DNA of 64,000 nt from Micrococcus terreus (GTDB lineage Bacteria > Actinomycetota > Actinomycetes > Actinomycetales > Micrococcaceae), in NCBI RefSeq assembly GCF_900116905.1, contig NZ_FPCG01000003.1, positions 270,107 to 334,106 on the forward strand, given 5' to 3'. Of this stretch, positions 29,771 through 38,034 are shown one piece after another. The notes below the pieces were generated by a model. That model was not told the DNA's origin and searched no databases. It was given only the letters and a program-made list of their open reading frames with translations. A program made the position numbers and the translations under genes. Position 1 is the stretch's first letter. Each line of letters opens with the position of its first letter.

Positions 29771-31887
29771 CGGGCCTCTCCTGTCCGTGCGTCGGTGCCG
29801 GGGGTGTCGGCATCGGTGACCGCCTCGGCGGGGTTATCGGCGACCACGTCCGCCCTCGCCTCCACGGCCCGGCGTTCGGTCTCGGTGAAGTCCGCCCCGT
29901 CCTCGTCTCCACCCGCATCCGGCGAGGCGCCCTGCCCGGGTGCGTGGCCGTCGTCGGGACCCTGGTGGTCCGGGGAGACCACCGGGAGCATTCCGGTGAT
30001 GACGCCGGAGTCCATGACCGACTCGATGGAGCGGTCCTCCTCGAAGCTGGAGATGATGAAGCGGTAGTCGGCCGAGCGGCGCAGCAGCTCGGTGTGCGTG
30101 CCCACGTCCACGATTCGGCCCTGCTGGAGCACGGCGACGCGGTCGGCCAGGGCCACCGTGGACGGGCGGTGCGCCACGATCAGCGTGGTGGTGCCGGACA
30201 GGACCTCGCGCAGACGGGCGGTGACCTTCTCCTCGGTGCGCACGTCCAGGGCGGAGAGCGGGTCGTCCAGCACCAGGATCTGCGGCTGGGCGGCGATCGA
30301 GCGGGCCAGGGCGATCCGCTGGCGCTGACCGCCGGACAGACTCAGGCCCTCCTCGCCGATCTCGGTGTCCACGCCCTCGGGCATCTCGTGGGCGAACTGT
30401 GCCTGGGCGGTGTCCAGCGCGAGCTCGAGCAGGGCGTCGGCGAGGGCGGGATCGGCCAGAATCTGCTCCGGCGCGCCCAGCAGGACGTTGTTGCGGATGG
30501 TGTCCGAGAACAGGGTGGCGTCCTCGAAGGCAATGGACACGCGCCGGCGCAGCTCGGTCAGGTCGAACTCGCGCACGTCTGTCCCGTCCACCAGCACGGC
30601 GCCTGCGGTGACGTCGTACAGGCGCGGGACCAGCTGGACCAGGGTGGACTTGCCGGAGCCGGTCAGTCCCACCAGGGCCATGGTCTCCCCGGGGACCAGC
30701 TCCAGGGTGATCTCCTGCAGCAGCGGCGTGGAGTCGGCCGGGGCATCCGGGTAGCGGAACTGGGCGCCCCGGAACGCCAGGGCGCCCCCGCCGCGGTGCT
30801 CCTGCGCCGACGCGTGCGCCGCCGGCTGGGCTCGCTCGTCCCCGCCGAAGGTGGCCTCACCGGGGGAGGCGATGTCCACGGGGGAGTCCAGCACGTCGAT
30901 GTGCCGATCGATGGCGGTCTTGGCCGAGAGGGTCATGCCCATCAGCTGGCCCACCGACTCCACGGGCCCGGCGAGCACGGCCGCGGTGGCGAAGAACGCG
31001 GCCAGGGCGCCCACCGTGATCTCGCCCGTGGCGGTCAGGTAGAGCCCCACGGCCAGGGCCACGCCCAGCACCGCCTCCGGCAGGGCGACGATCAGCGCGA
31101 TGAACTTGGAGAGCACGGTGGCCTTGTGCACCTCGGTGCCGCGCAGGGTGTCGGCCTGTCCGCGGAAGCCCTCCAGCGCCTCGCGGCCGCGGCCGAACGC
31201 CTTGAGCACGCGGATCCCGTGGACGGACTCCTCCACGGTGGTGGCGAGGTCGCCGGCCTGGTCCTGGGACAGACGCGACGCCGCGCGGAAGTCGTTGCGG
31301 AAGTAGAAGGAGCGCCACATGATCGGGATCGCCCCTGCCAGGTAGATCAGTCCCAGCACCCAGGAGGAGCTGAACAGCAGTGCCAGGCCCACCGCGATCG
31401 TGACCAGCGAGACCACGAACATGACCGAGCCGAACGCGATCCACCGGCGCAGCAGGCCCAGGTCCGCCACCGAGCGGGAGAGCAGCTGACCGGAGGGCCA
31501 GGAGTCGTGGAAGGCCACGGGCAGGCGCTGCAGGCGGCGGTAGAGGGCCACCCGCGCGCTGTTCTCCACGCCGGCGGCGGGAGGGAGGATGAAGACACGG
31601 CGCAGGAAGATCAGCACGCCTTCGGCGATGCCCAGCGCGGCGATCACGACGACGGCGCTCCAGACATCTGTCTGGGAGCCACCGGGGCGCAGCACGGAGT
31701 TGACCAGGACCTGGATGACCTGCGGGATGGCCAGGGCCACCAGTCCGGCCAGCATGGCGGCGATCAGCCCGGCGACCCAGCGCCAGCGCATGCCCTGCAG
31801 GTACGGGGAGAGGCGGCCCAGAGCCTGGCGGAGGGTGCGTTCCTCCCCCTGGACGCGCCTCGTCTGAGACGGTGCAGAGGTGGACAT
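29767..31887 (-). CDS. ABC exporter half-transporter with degenerate ATPase residues
   Basis: The first gene of the exporter operon, 706 residues. Helices occupy 35-320, Walker A GLTGSGKST is at 407-415, the signature LSGGQRQR is at 517-524, and Walker B is LVLDDPLSALD: the catalytic Glu is Asp (542). The Q-loop Gln appears as Glu (AFEDATLF, 455). These are classic degenerate-site changes of heterodimeric exporters such as TM287/288. An insertion of about 25 residues (345-370) and a 90-residue acidic C-terminal tail are unusual. ATG 31887 has AGGAGG six bases upstream. A -10-like TAGGAT (32011 to 32006) and a palindrome at 31982-31991 lie in the leader. Confidence 0.93.
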   Translation of the reverse strand: MSTSAPSQTRRVQGEERTLRQALGRLSPYLQGMRWRWVAGLIAAMLAGLVALAIPQVIQVLVNSVLRPGGSQTDVWSAVVVIAALGIAEGVLIFLRRVFILPPAAGVENSARVALYRRLQRLPVAFHDSWPSGQLLSRSVADLGLLRRWIAFGSVMFVVSLVTIAVGLALLFSSSWVLGLIYLAGAIPIMWRSFYFRNDFRAASRLSQDQAGDLATTVEESVHGIRVLKAFGRGREALEGFRGQADTLRGTEVHKATVLSKFIALIVALPEAVLGVALAVGLYLTATGEITVGALAAFFATAAVLAGPVESVGQLMGMTLSAKTAIDRHIDVLDSPVDIASPGEATFGGDERAQPAAHASAQEHRGGGALAFRGAQFRYPDAPADSTPLLQEITLELVPGETMALVGLTGSGKSTLVQLVPRLYDVTAGAVLVDGTDVREFDLTELRRRVSIAFEDATLFSDTIRNNVLLGAPEQILADPALADALLELALDTAQAQFAHEMPEGVDTEIGEEGLSLSGGQRQRIALARSIAAQPQILVLDDPLSALDVRTEEKVTARLREVLSGTTTLIVAHRPSTVALADRVAVLQQGRIVDVGTHTELLRRSADYRFIISSFEEDRSIESVMDSGVITGMLPVVSPDHQGPDDGHAPGQGASPDAGGDEDGADFTETERRAVEARADVVADNPAEAVTDADTPGTDARTGEAR

Positions 31888-31981
31888 GCGGGGCCTCCTG
31901 GGGCGTGGCCCTGGGATGCGCGCGAGGGGCGGTGACGACGGTGCACCGGCTCGAGGCCAGGGTCAGACGGGGTGAAGCGCA

Positions 31982-31991
31982 TCCGATCGGA
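31982..31991. promoter_or_regulatory. perfect 10-bp palindrome between promoter and exporter operon
   Basis: TCCGATCGGA lies about 95 bases upstream of the first exporter gene and 15 bases downstream of a TAGGAT -10-like hexamer on the minus strand (32011-32006). The position suits a repressor operator, but no regulator gene is adjacent. Confidence 0.3.
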
Positions 31992-32057
31992 CGCAACGGT
32001 CGACCATCCTACGCCCGGACCCGCACTTCTGAAAGGGTCCCTGGAGACCGCTCCGCG

Positions 32058-32996
32058 TCAGCCGGCGGTGACCGGCTCCACCAGGGGAACCAGGTCCAGC
32101 ACCACGGCTTCGGGTTTGCAGGCGATGCGCACCGGGAACGACGGGGCGGCGCCGATCCCGGCCGAGACCTCCAGCGGGACCGTGCGCTCGAAACGGGTCC
32201 ATGCGGAGAGTCCGCTGGCCTGGCTGGTGGGCAGATCGCAGTTGGTCACCAGCGCTCCGTACCCGGGCAGGCAGATCTGCCCGCCGTGGGTGTGGCCGGC
32301 GAAGATCAGGTCCGCGCCGTCCTCCACCATCGCATCCAGCACCCGGCGGTACGGAGCGTGCGTGACGCCGATCGACAGGCTGCGCGCCGGAGTGCCGCTG
32401 CCCTGGGGGAAACCGGGCCACTCGTCCCGCTCCAGGTGGGGGTCATCCGTGCCGGCGACGTCCAACCGCACGCCCTCCATCACCCGGGACCAGTGCGTGT
32501 TGGTCACGTCGATCCAGCCGTGCTCGGTGAAGGCCTGGAACAGCTCACGCCATGGCAGCTCGTTCGGCCGGTGGGTGTGCTTGGAGGGGCCCATGAGGTA
32601 GCGCAGGGGGTTGGCCCGGCGCGGCTCGTAGTAGTCGTTGGAACCGGGCACGAACACCCCGGGGACCTCCAGCAGCGGGCCCAGGGCGTCCAGCAGGGGC
32701 CGGATGGACTCGGCCGAACCGATGTTGTCCCCGGTGTTGACCACCAGGTCCGGCTCCAGGGTGTGCAGCGTGGAGAGCCATTCCAGCTTCTCGAACTGGG
32801 TGGGCATCAGGTGGATGTCGGACAGGTGCAGGATCCGCAGGCCCCGTCCCCCCGGGGGGATGATCTCCAGGCGCTCGCGCCGCACCTGGAAGTCCCGGGC
32901 CTCCACCAGGGCGCCGTAGGCCAGGGTGCCCGCACCGGCCGCCGCCGTGACGCCGGCGGCGGCCCCGAGGGCGGTCAGCAGTCCGCGTGCCCTCAT
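32058..32996 (-). CDS. membrane-anchored metallophosphoesterase
   Basis: A calcineurin-like phosphoesterase of 312 residues with an N-terminal hydrophobic signal anchor (about 6-28). Metal-site motifs in order: LHLSDIHLMP, VNTGDN, GSNDYYE (Ser-Asn-Asp replaces the usual GNHE), VTHAP and GHTHGGQ. The Asn-Asp variant is common in actinobacterial members. ATG 32996 overlaps the stop of the PBP gene by one base, so it should be translated with it; a cell-envelope role is inferred from that partner. Mycobacteria show the same pair (ponA2 and a downstream phosphoesterase). Confidence 0.88.
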   Translation of the reverse strand: MRARGLLTALGAAAGVTAAAGAGTLAYGALVEARDFQVRRERLEIIPPGGRGLRILHLSDIHLMPTQFEKLEWLSTLHTLEPDLVVNTGDNIGSAESIRPLLDALGPLLEVPGVFVPGSNDYYEPRRANPLRYLMGPSKHTHRPNELPWRELFQAFTEHGWIDVTNTHWSRVMEGVRLDVAGTDDPHLERDEWPGFPQGSGTPARSLSIGVTHAPYRRVLDAMVEDGADLIFAGHTHGGQICLPGYGALVTNCDLPTSQASGLSAWTRFERTVPLEVSAGIGAAPSFPVRIACKPEAVVLDLVPLVEPVTAG

Positions 32997-35242
32997 CAGC
33001 CCTCCGACCCGGTCGCGGTGTCGTTGGTGGCGCCGCCGTAGGTGGAGGGGTCGTCATCCAGTCGACGCTCGGGCAGCGGCCCACCGCGCCCGGCGTCGGC
33101 GTCGACGACCTCGCCCTCCGGATGCCGCCCGTCGGTGCGCACCGGATCCGAGACCGGGCCGGTGTACTCGGTGAACTCATTGCGCTCGGCCAGCGGTCCG
33201 GCCACCTTCATGAAGTCCACCCACATCGGTCCGGCGATGATCGAACCCCAGACGTCCTCGAAGTAGACCCCGCCGATGGTCTTGCCGGACAGGCCCTCGA
33301 CCGTGGTCTTGTAGTTGCCCACCCAGGAGGCGGTGGACAGGCCGGTGCTGTAGCCCACGAACCAGGTGGAGGAGGAGTTGTTGTTCGTACCGGTCTTGCC
33401 GGCCACGGGGAACGGCAGCTCGCCGCGCGCCGTGCGCTCACCGGCGATCGCCTCCAGCGTGTGGTTGACCTCGGCCACCACCTGGGTGTCCACGGCCTTG
33501 GTGCAGTCCACCTCGGGGACCCGGTACTCGGTGCCACGGGTGTCGGTCACCGAGACCAGCGCGCGAGGCTTGCAGTAGGTGCCGTCGTCGGCCAGCGTCG
33601 CGTAGGAGGCGGCCATGGTCAGGGGGGAGACCTCTTCGGCGCCGAGGATGAAGGACGGGCGCGTGGCGTTGATCGGATCGCCGTTGTCCGCACGGTGGAC
33701 GCCCATGCGCTCGGTCAGGTTGCCGACCTCGCACATGTCCATCAGGTAGAACTCAGCGGCCGTCGCCGTGTTGATCGACCAGTACAGTCCGTAGTCCACC
33801 CGCATCGGCTTCTTCATGTTGGCGATCGCGTTGTTCACCGCCCAGCCGTCCTCATCGGGCAGGCGGAAGCCCCCGCCCTCCTGGCAGGAGGCCTCGAACT
33901 CGGTCCACTGGGGGTAGTAGTCGTTGGCGGCATCGATGGTGTCGATCATCGAGTGTCCGGCCTCCACCCAGGCCAGGGAGACGTACGGCTTCATGGTGGA
34001 GCCGGCCTGGAAGCCGCGCGAGCCGCCACGGTTGAAGTCGGTGTTGAAGTTCAGTGTGGTGTTCCCGTCGCCGGCCTCGGGGCTGTAGACGGTGTTCTGG
34101 GCCATCGCCTTGATGTTGCCGGTGCCCGGCTCCACGGAGACCATGGCTCCGCCGGCGCCGTCGAAGGAGTCGTGCGGAACCCGCGAGGAGACCTCCTCCT
34201 CGGCGGCGCGCTGCATCTCCGCATTCAGGGTGGTCTGGATGGTCAGGCCGCCGCGGTCCAGCAGGCGCTGACGGGCCTCGCGGTCCGGGCCGAAGGCCTC
34301 ATCGTCCAGGATCTCCAGCTGCACGTAGTCGCAGAAGTAGGCGCCCAGTTCGGCGGCGAAGCAGCCCGAGCCCTGCGGCGTGACATCCAGCATGCTCTCC
34401 ACCGGGACGGCCTTGTACTCCTCGTACTCCGCCTGGGTGATCTTCTCGTTCTTGAGCATCGAGGCCAGCACCACGTTGCGGCGGCCTTCAGCTCCCTCCG
34501 GGTTGGTCACCGGGTTGTAGCCGTTGGGGGACTGGACCATGCCGGCGAGCATGGCGGCCTCGGGGACGGTGAGGTCGGCGGCGTTCTTGTTGAAGAAGTA
34601 GCGGCTGGCCGCCTCCACGCCGTAGACGCGACCGGAGAAGAGCACGATGTTCAGGTAGCCCTCCAGGATCTGGTCCTTGGACATCTCCTTCTCCACCGCC
34701 ACGGCCAGCTTCATCTCCCGCAGCTTGTCTGCCGGAGTCTTGGTGCCGGAGATGGTGGTGCGCTCGTTGTTCAGGCTCTGGTAGTTCACCAGCACGTTGT
34801 TCACGTACTGCTGGGTCAGGGTCGAGGCGCCCTGCTGGGAGTCGGAGGTGGCGTTGTTCACCAGCGCGCGGGCCAGGCCGCGGGCGTCCACGCCGGAGTG
34901 CTCGTAGAAGCGCTCATCCTCGATCGAGACGATCGCGTCCTTCATGTTCTGCGAGATCTGGTCCAGCTCGACCGGAACGCGGTTCTCCGCATAGAAGGTG
35001 GCCAGCACGGTGCCGTCCTCCGCGAGGATGCGCGAGGGGACCGAGAGCGGCTCCTCCTTCAGCTCGGCCGGCAGCTGGTCGAAGACCTCCTGGCCGCTGT
35101 CGGCCAGCGCGCCGCCCATGGCCGCCATGGGCATCATCAGACCCGCCGCCAGGACACCGCACAGGGCGCTGATGCCGAGGAAGGCGACGATCTTGCCCAG
35201 GGTGGTGGCAGTGTCGAAGAAGGGGGAAGTGCTCTTGGCCAT
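32996..35242 (-). CDS. bifunctional penicillin-binding protein, class A
   Basis: This enzyme polymerises glycan strands and cross-links peptidoglycan. ATG 35242 begins MAKSTSPFF; the frame upstream is without support. One membrane helix lies near residues 18-40. The transglycosylase domain (about 60-240) has IEDERFYEHSGVD, GASTLTQQYV and a stretch ending RYFFNK. The transpeptidase domain has catalytic STMK, SIN and KTGTNN in order. Length 748. The C-terminal Asp/Glu/Gly-rich tail follows the PASTA-less form. In Mycobacterium tuberculosis the equivalent is ponA2, inferred from gene order as well as motifs. The promoter region is the 111 bases shared with the DUF4177 gene. Confidence 0.95.
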   Translation of the reverse strand: MAKSTSPFFDTATTLGKIVAFLGISALCGVLAAGLMMPMAAMGGALADSGQEVFDQLPAELKEEPLSVPSRILAEDGTVLATFYAENRVPVELDQISQNMKDAIVSIEDERFYEHSGVDARGLARALVNNATSDSQQGASTLTQQYVNNVLVNYQSLNNERTTISGTKTPADKLREMKLAVAVEKEMSKDQILEGYLNIVLFSGRVYGVEAASRYFFNKNAADLTVPEAAMLAGMVQSPNGYNPVTNPEGAEGRRNVVLASMLKNEKITQAEYEEYKAVPVESMLDVTPQGSGCFAAELGAYFCDYVQLEILDDEAFGPDREARQRLLDRGGLTIQTTLNAEMQRAAEEEVSSRVPHDSFDGAGGAMVSVEPGTGNIKAMAQNTVYSPEAGDGNTTLNFNTDFNRGGSRGFQAGSTMKPYVSLAWVEAGHSMIDTIDAANDYYPQWTEFEASCQEGGGFRLPDEDGWAVNNAIANMKKPMRVDYGLYWSINTATAAEFYLMDMCEVGNLTERMGVHRADNGDPINATRPSFILGAEEVSPLTMAASYATLADDGTYCKPRALVSVTDTRGTEYRVPEVDCTKAVDTQVVAEVNHTLEAIAGERTARGELPFPVAGKTGTNNNSSSTWFVGYSTGLSTASWVGNYKTTVEGLSGKTIGGVYFEDVWGSIIAGPMWVDFMKVAGPLAERNEFTEYTGPVSDPVRTDGRHPEGEVVDADAGRGGPLPERRLDDDPSTYGGATNDTATGSEG

Positions 35243-35341
35243 GCGGGCGATTCTACGTGCCCAACCTGGACGGCCCGGCAGGGCGGCGGCGTGAACGTCA
35301 CAGCATTCCCGACGACGGCCCCTCGCCTCGCGGGAAAGGCT

Positions 35342-35353
35342 TAGGCTGGGCGC
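35342..35353 (+). promoter_or_regulatory. leaderless-type -10 element of the DUF4177-ridA unit
   Basis: TAGGCT (35342-35347) is followed by six bases and ATG 35354. There is no ribosome site, which supports a leaderless start. A copy of the recurrent 12-mer (35308-35319) lies just upstream. Confidence 0.6.
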
Positions 35354-35524
35354 ATGACGACTTGGGAGTACGCGACCATTCCATTGATCATCCACGCCAC
35401 GAAGCAGATCCTGGACCAGTGGGGGGCAGACGGCTGGGAGCTCGTCACCGTCATCCCCGGTCCGGACGGCAACGCCCCCGTGGCCTACCTGAAGCGCCCC
35501 ACCGGCGAGACCGGCGCGCACTGA
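35354..35524 (+). CDS. DUF4177-like small protein (Rv3678A-like)
   Basis: A 56-residue protein, MTTWEYATIPLIIHATK followed by ILDQWGADGWELVTVIPG and ending KRPTGETGAH. The W-E-Y-A start and the GWELV core are the DUF4177 pattern. Actinobacteria carry it directly before RidA. No function is known. ATG 35354 is leaderless and its TGA overlaps the RidA start ATG by one base, so the pair is translationally coupled. Confidence 0.8.
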   Translation: MTTWEYATIPLIIHATKQILDQWGADGWELVTVIPGPDGNAPVAYLKRPTGETGAH

Positions 35525-35985
35525 TGAGCCGCGTCGAGGACCGCCTGGCCGAACTCGGCCTGAGCCTGCCCGAGGTGGCCGCCCCCGTGGCCGCCTATGT
35601 CCCCGCCGTGATCGACGGCGACCATGTGCAGACCTCCGGTCAGCTGCCCTTCGTGGACGGACAGCTGCCGGCCACCGGCAAGGTCGGCGCCGAGGTCTCC
35701 CCGGACCAGGCCGCCGAGCTGGCCCAGCGCTGTGCGCTCAACGCGCTGGCCGCCGTGAAGTCCGTGCTGGGCGATCTGGACCGGATCGAGCAGGTGGTCA
35801 AGGTGGTCGGCTTCGTCGCCTCTGACCCCTCCTTCACCGGCCAGCCCCAGGTGGTCAACGGCGCCTCCGAGTTCCTGGGCCAGGTGCTCGGGGACGCCGG
35901 CGTGCATGCCCGCTCCGCCGTGGGCGTGGCCGTGCTGCCCCTGGACTCCCCGGTCGAGGTGGAGCTGACCGTTCGGTTCCACTGA
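35524..35985 (+). CDS. RidA family protein
   Basis: RidA proteins hydrolyse reactive enamine and imine intermediates of amino-acid metabolism. The 153-residue sequence shows YVPAVIDGDHVQTSGQLPF, the DLDRIEQVVKVVGFV strand-helix and ARSAVGVAVLPLDSPVEVEL, with the Arg that marks the catalytically competent type. ATG 35524 overlaps the DUF4177 stop. It is in the second, longer actinobacterial subgroup; the specific substrate is unknown. Confidence 0.9.
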   Translation: MSRVEDRLAELGLSLPEVAAPVAAYVPAVIDGDHVQTSGQLPFVDGQLPATGKVGAEVSPDQAAELAQRCALNALAAVKSVLGDLDRIEQVVKVVGFVASDPSFTGQPQVVNGASEFLGQVLGDAGVHARSAVGVAVLPLDSPVEVELTVRFH

Positions 35986-35986
35986 G

Positions 35987-37075
35987 GTGAACCCCACCGC
36001 GGCAGGTGAGGGGCCGTCGTCGTACCGGCCGGTGCCTGCACCCGCCGCGGGGACGGTGCCTGGACGACCCCGGACCGGGCTGGCTGTGGGCCACGGCCCG
36101 GTCCGTCGCCAGCCGCCTCCGGCCGTCTTGCGCACCTTCGACCTGCCCGACGAGCAGATGACCGCCGCCCGCAGCTGGGTGGCCTACGGCGAACGCCGCC
36201 CCCGAGCAGCACGCCGGGCCTCCTCCGTGGCCGTCGTGCGTGACGGGCTGCATGGAGTGGAGACCCTGCTGCGGCATCGCGCCGGACCGACCCCGCTGGG
36301 GGCGCTGGCCTTCCCCGGCGGATCCCTCGAGGACTTCGACGAGGAGGAATGCACCTGGTACGGGCCCACCCCCGCCCAGTGGTCACGCGTGCTGGGAGTG
36401 AGCGATCACCGCCTGGCCCGCCGCCACATCATGGGGGCCGTCCGGGAACTGTTCGAGGAGACCGGGATCCTGCTGGCCGGACGGGATCGGTTCTCCGTGG
36501 CCGAGGACCCCGGCGGCGGGGAGTGGATGGAGATCCGCCAGGGGCTGGACCGGCAGGAGCTCACCCTCGCCTCGGTGCTACGCAGGCGCGGCTACGGCGT
36601 CCGCACGGACCTGCTGCGTGCCGTGGGTCAATGGCACAGCCCGGGCTTTGCGCACCGACGATTCATCACGCACTACTTCGCCGTGGCCGCGCCCCAGGGA
36701 CAGCAGGACTCGCTGCTGGCAGGCAAGGGCACCTGGGCCCGCTGGCGCCCGGCCGGCCTGCTGACGGCCGGTCTGGGGGAGACCCGGCTGGGAGATGCCG
36801 TGGGACGCCCGGACACGGTGGGGCGCACCTTCGGGCGGCTCACCGTCCCGGCCGTCCCCCTGCTGCTCGAGCGGATGGCCGCAGCCGGCTCCACAGTCCG
36901 GTTCATGATGGACCTGACCATCCGCGGCTCAGTGCCGGAGTTCCGGGTGGAGCTGCTGGACCGGATCGACGGGCACACCCCGGACCCGGACACCGACCCC
37001 ACGCCGGGCACCTCAGCGGTGCACGACGACGACCTTCGCCTGGGAGTGGAACTGCCGGGAGGCCGCTGGTCCTGA
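35987..37075 (+). CDS. NUDIX hydrolase with a split Nudix box (NUDT19-like)
   Basis: The Nudix motif is interrupted: GGSLEDFDEEE is separated by about 40 residues from AVRELFEETGILL, the layout of the NUDT19 or RPP19 type that hydrolyses CoA esters. Length 362. The true start is uncertain: GTG 35987 is used because it lies one base after RidA, but TTG 36128 (LRTFDLP) or ATG 36160 is possible, and the N-terminal 45 residues are Pro/Gly-rich. A hairpin-like region and a copy of the motif core (36013-36022) occur inside that doubtful start. The gene ends in a strong terminator. Confidence 0.75.
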   Translation: MNPTAAGEGPSSYRPVPAPAAGTVPGRPRTGLAVGHGPVRRQPPPAVLRTFDLPDEQMTAARSWVAYGERRPRAARRASSVAVVRDGLHGVETLLRHRAGPTPLGALAFPGGSLEDFDEEECTWYGPTPAQWSRVLGVSDHRLARRHIMGAVRELFEETGILLAGRDRFSVAEDPGGGEWMEIRQGLDRQELTLASVLRRRGYGVRTDLLRAVGQWHSPGFAHRRFITHYFAVAAPQGQQDSLLAGKGTWARWRPAGLLTAGLGETRLGDAVGRPDTVGRTFGRLTVPAVPLLLERMAAAGSTVRFMMDLTIRGSVPEFRVELLDRIDGHTPDPDTDPTPGTSAVHDDDLRLGVELPGGRWS

Positions 37076-37104
37076 CGCGGGTGCATCAGGACCAACGGCC
37101 TCCC
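37057..37104. terminator. bidirectional hairpin terminator
   Basis: GGGAGGCCGCTGGTCCTGA on the left pairs with TCAGGACCAACGGCCTCCC on the right, loop about ten bases, with a single mismatch. It overlaps the stop of the NUDIX gene and also serves the convergent crp gene. Confidence 0.9.
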
Positions 37105-37134
37105 GGTGACGGTTCAGCGGGTGATCGTGACCGA

Positions 37135-37812
37135 TCAGCGCGAGCGTTGGCGCAGCCGCTGCAGGTCCAGGATCACCACGGCGCGGTTCTCCAGACGCAG
37201 CCAGCCGCGCTGGACGAACTCAGCCAGGGCCTTGTTCACGGTCTCGCGGGAGGCGCCCACCAGCTGGGCCAACTCCTCCTGGGTGAGGTCGTGGGCCACG
37301 AGCAGGCCGTCGGCGGCCGGGCGGCCGAAGCGGTCGGCCAGGTCCAGCAGGGCCTTGGCCACGCGGCCGGGGACATCGGAGAAGACCAGGTCCGCCAGGG
37401 ACTCGTTGGTCTTGGACAGGCGCTGGGCCAGAGCCTGCAGCAGCTGCATGGAGACCTCGGGGGCCTCGCGGATCACCTTGCGCAGGTTCTCGTGGCGCAG
37501 GCCGGCCAGGCGCGTGGCCGAGACCGCAGTGGCGGTGGCGGTGCGAGGAGCCGGGTTGAACAGGGCCATCTCACCGAAGATCTCGCCCGGACCCAGGATG
37601 GCCAGCAGATTCTCCCGGCCGTCCGGGGCGGTGCGGCCCAGCTTGATCTTGCCGGACATGATCACGTAGAGCTGGTCGCCCTGGTCGCCCTCGTGGAACG
37701 CCGAGGCGCCGCGGGAGAGGTCCACCTCAGTCAGCTCTGCGGTCAGAGCCCGGAAGACCTCGTCATCCAGGTGGGTGAACAGCGGTGCCTTGCGCAGTAC
37801 CTCAAGATCCAT
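37135..37812 (-). CDS. crp: Crp/Fnr-family cAMP-responsive regulator
   Basis: A 225-residue regulator. I choose ATG 37812 (MDLEVLRKAPLF, the usual actinobacterial start, with GAAGGATTC before it) over ATG 37836 or the frame opening at 37872. The cyclic-nucleotide domain shows GEIFGEMALFNPAPRTATATA, the phosphate-binding cassette, and the HTH recognition segment is LTQEELAQLVGASRETVNKAL. The equivalent of mycobacterial Crp and corynebacterial GlxR. The ortholog controls carbon metabolism. A matching GTGA-N6-TCAC site lies before acs in this window. Adjacent to marP and nth in related genomes; here convergent with the NUDIX gene. Confidence 0.93.
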   Translation of the reverse strand: MDLEVLRKAPLFTHLDDEVFRALTAELTEVDLSRGASAFHEGDQGDQLYVIMSGKIKLGRTAPDGRENLLAILGPGEIFGEMALFNPAPRTATATAVSATRLAGLRHENLRKVIREAPEVSMQLLQALAQRLSKTNESLADLVFSDVPGRVAKALLDLADRFGRPAADGLLVAHDLTQEELAQLVGASRETVNKALAEFVQRGWLRLENRAVVILDLQRLRQRSR

Positions 37813-37927
37813 GAATCCTTCGTCCTCACTGGTCATGTGCTGGCGCTCGCCGAGGCCGGTGGCGCGGGTCACGGACCATTCTGCCCCATCCGCCCATGAT
37901 CTTCAGGTTTCTCTGCGACTGCGCCGG

Positions 37928-37933
37928 TAGTCT
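37928..37933 (+). promoter_or_regulatory. possible -10 element for marP
   Basis: TAGTCT is a TANNNT hexamer with transcription expected near 37940. It would give a leader of about 95 bases before TTG 38035. Confidence 0.45.
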
Positions 37934-38034
37934 GGGCATTCATCGTGCGCCATGGAACCTGCAGGGCGGCCCCGGCACGATGCCTCCGGCCCCGCCGGAC
38001 CCTGTCCTTCTCGGCCGCCCGGTCTGGAGATGCC

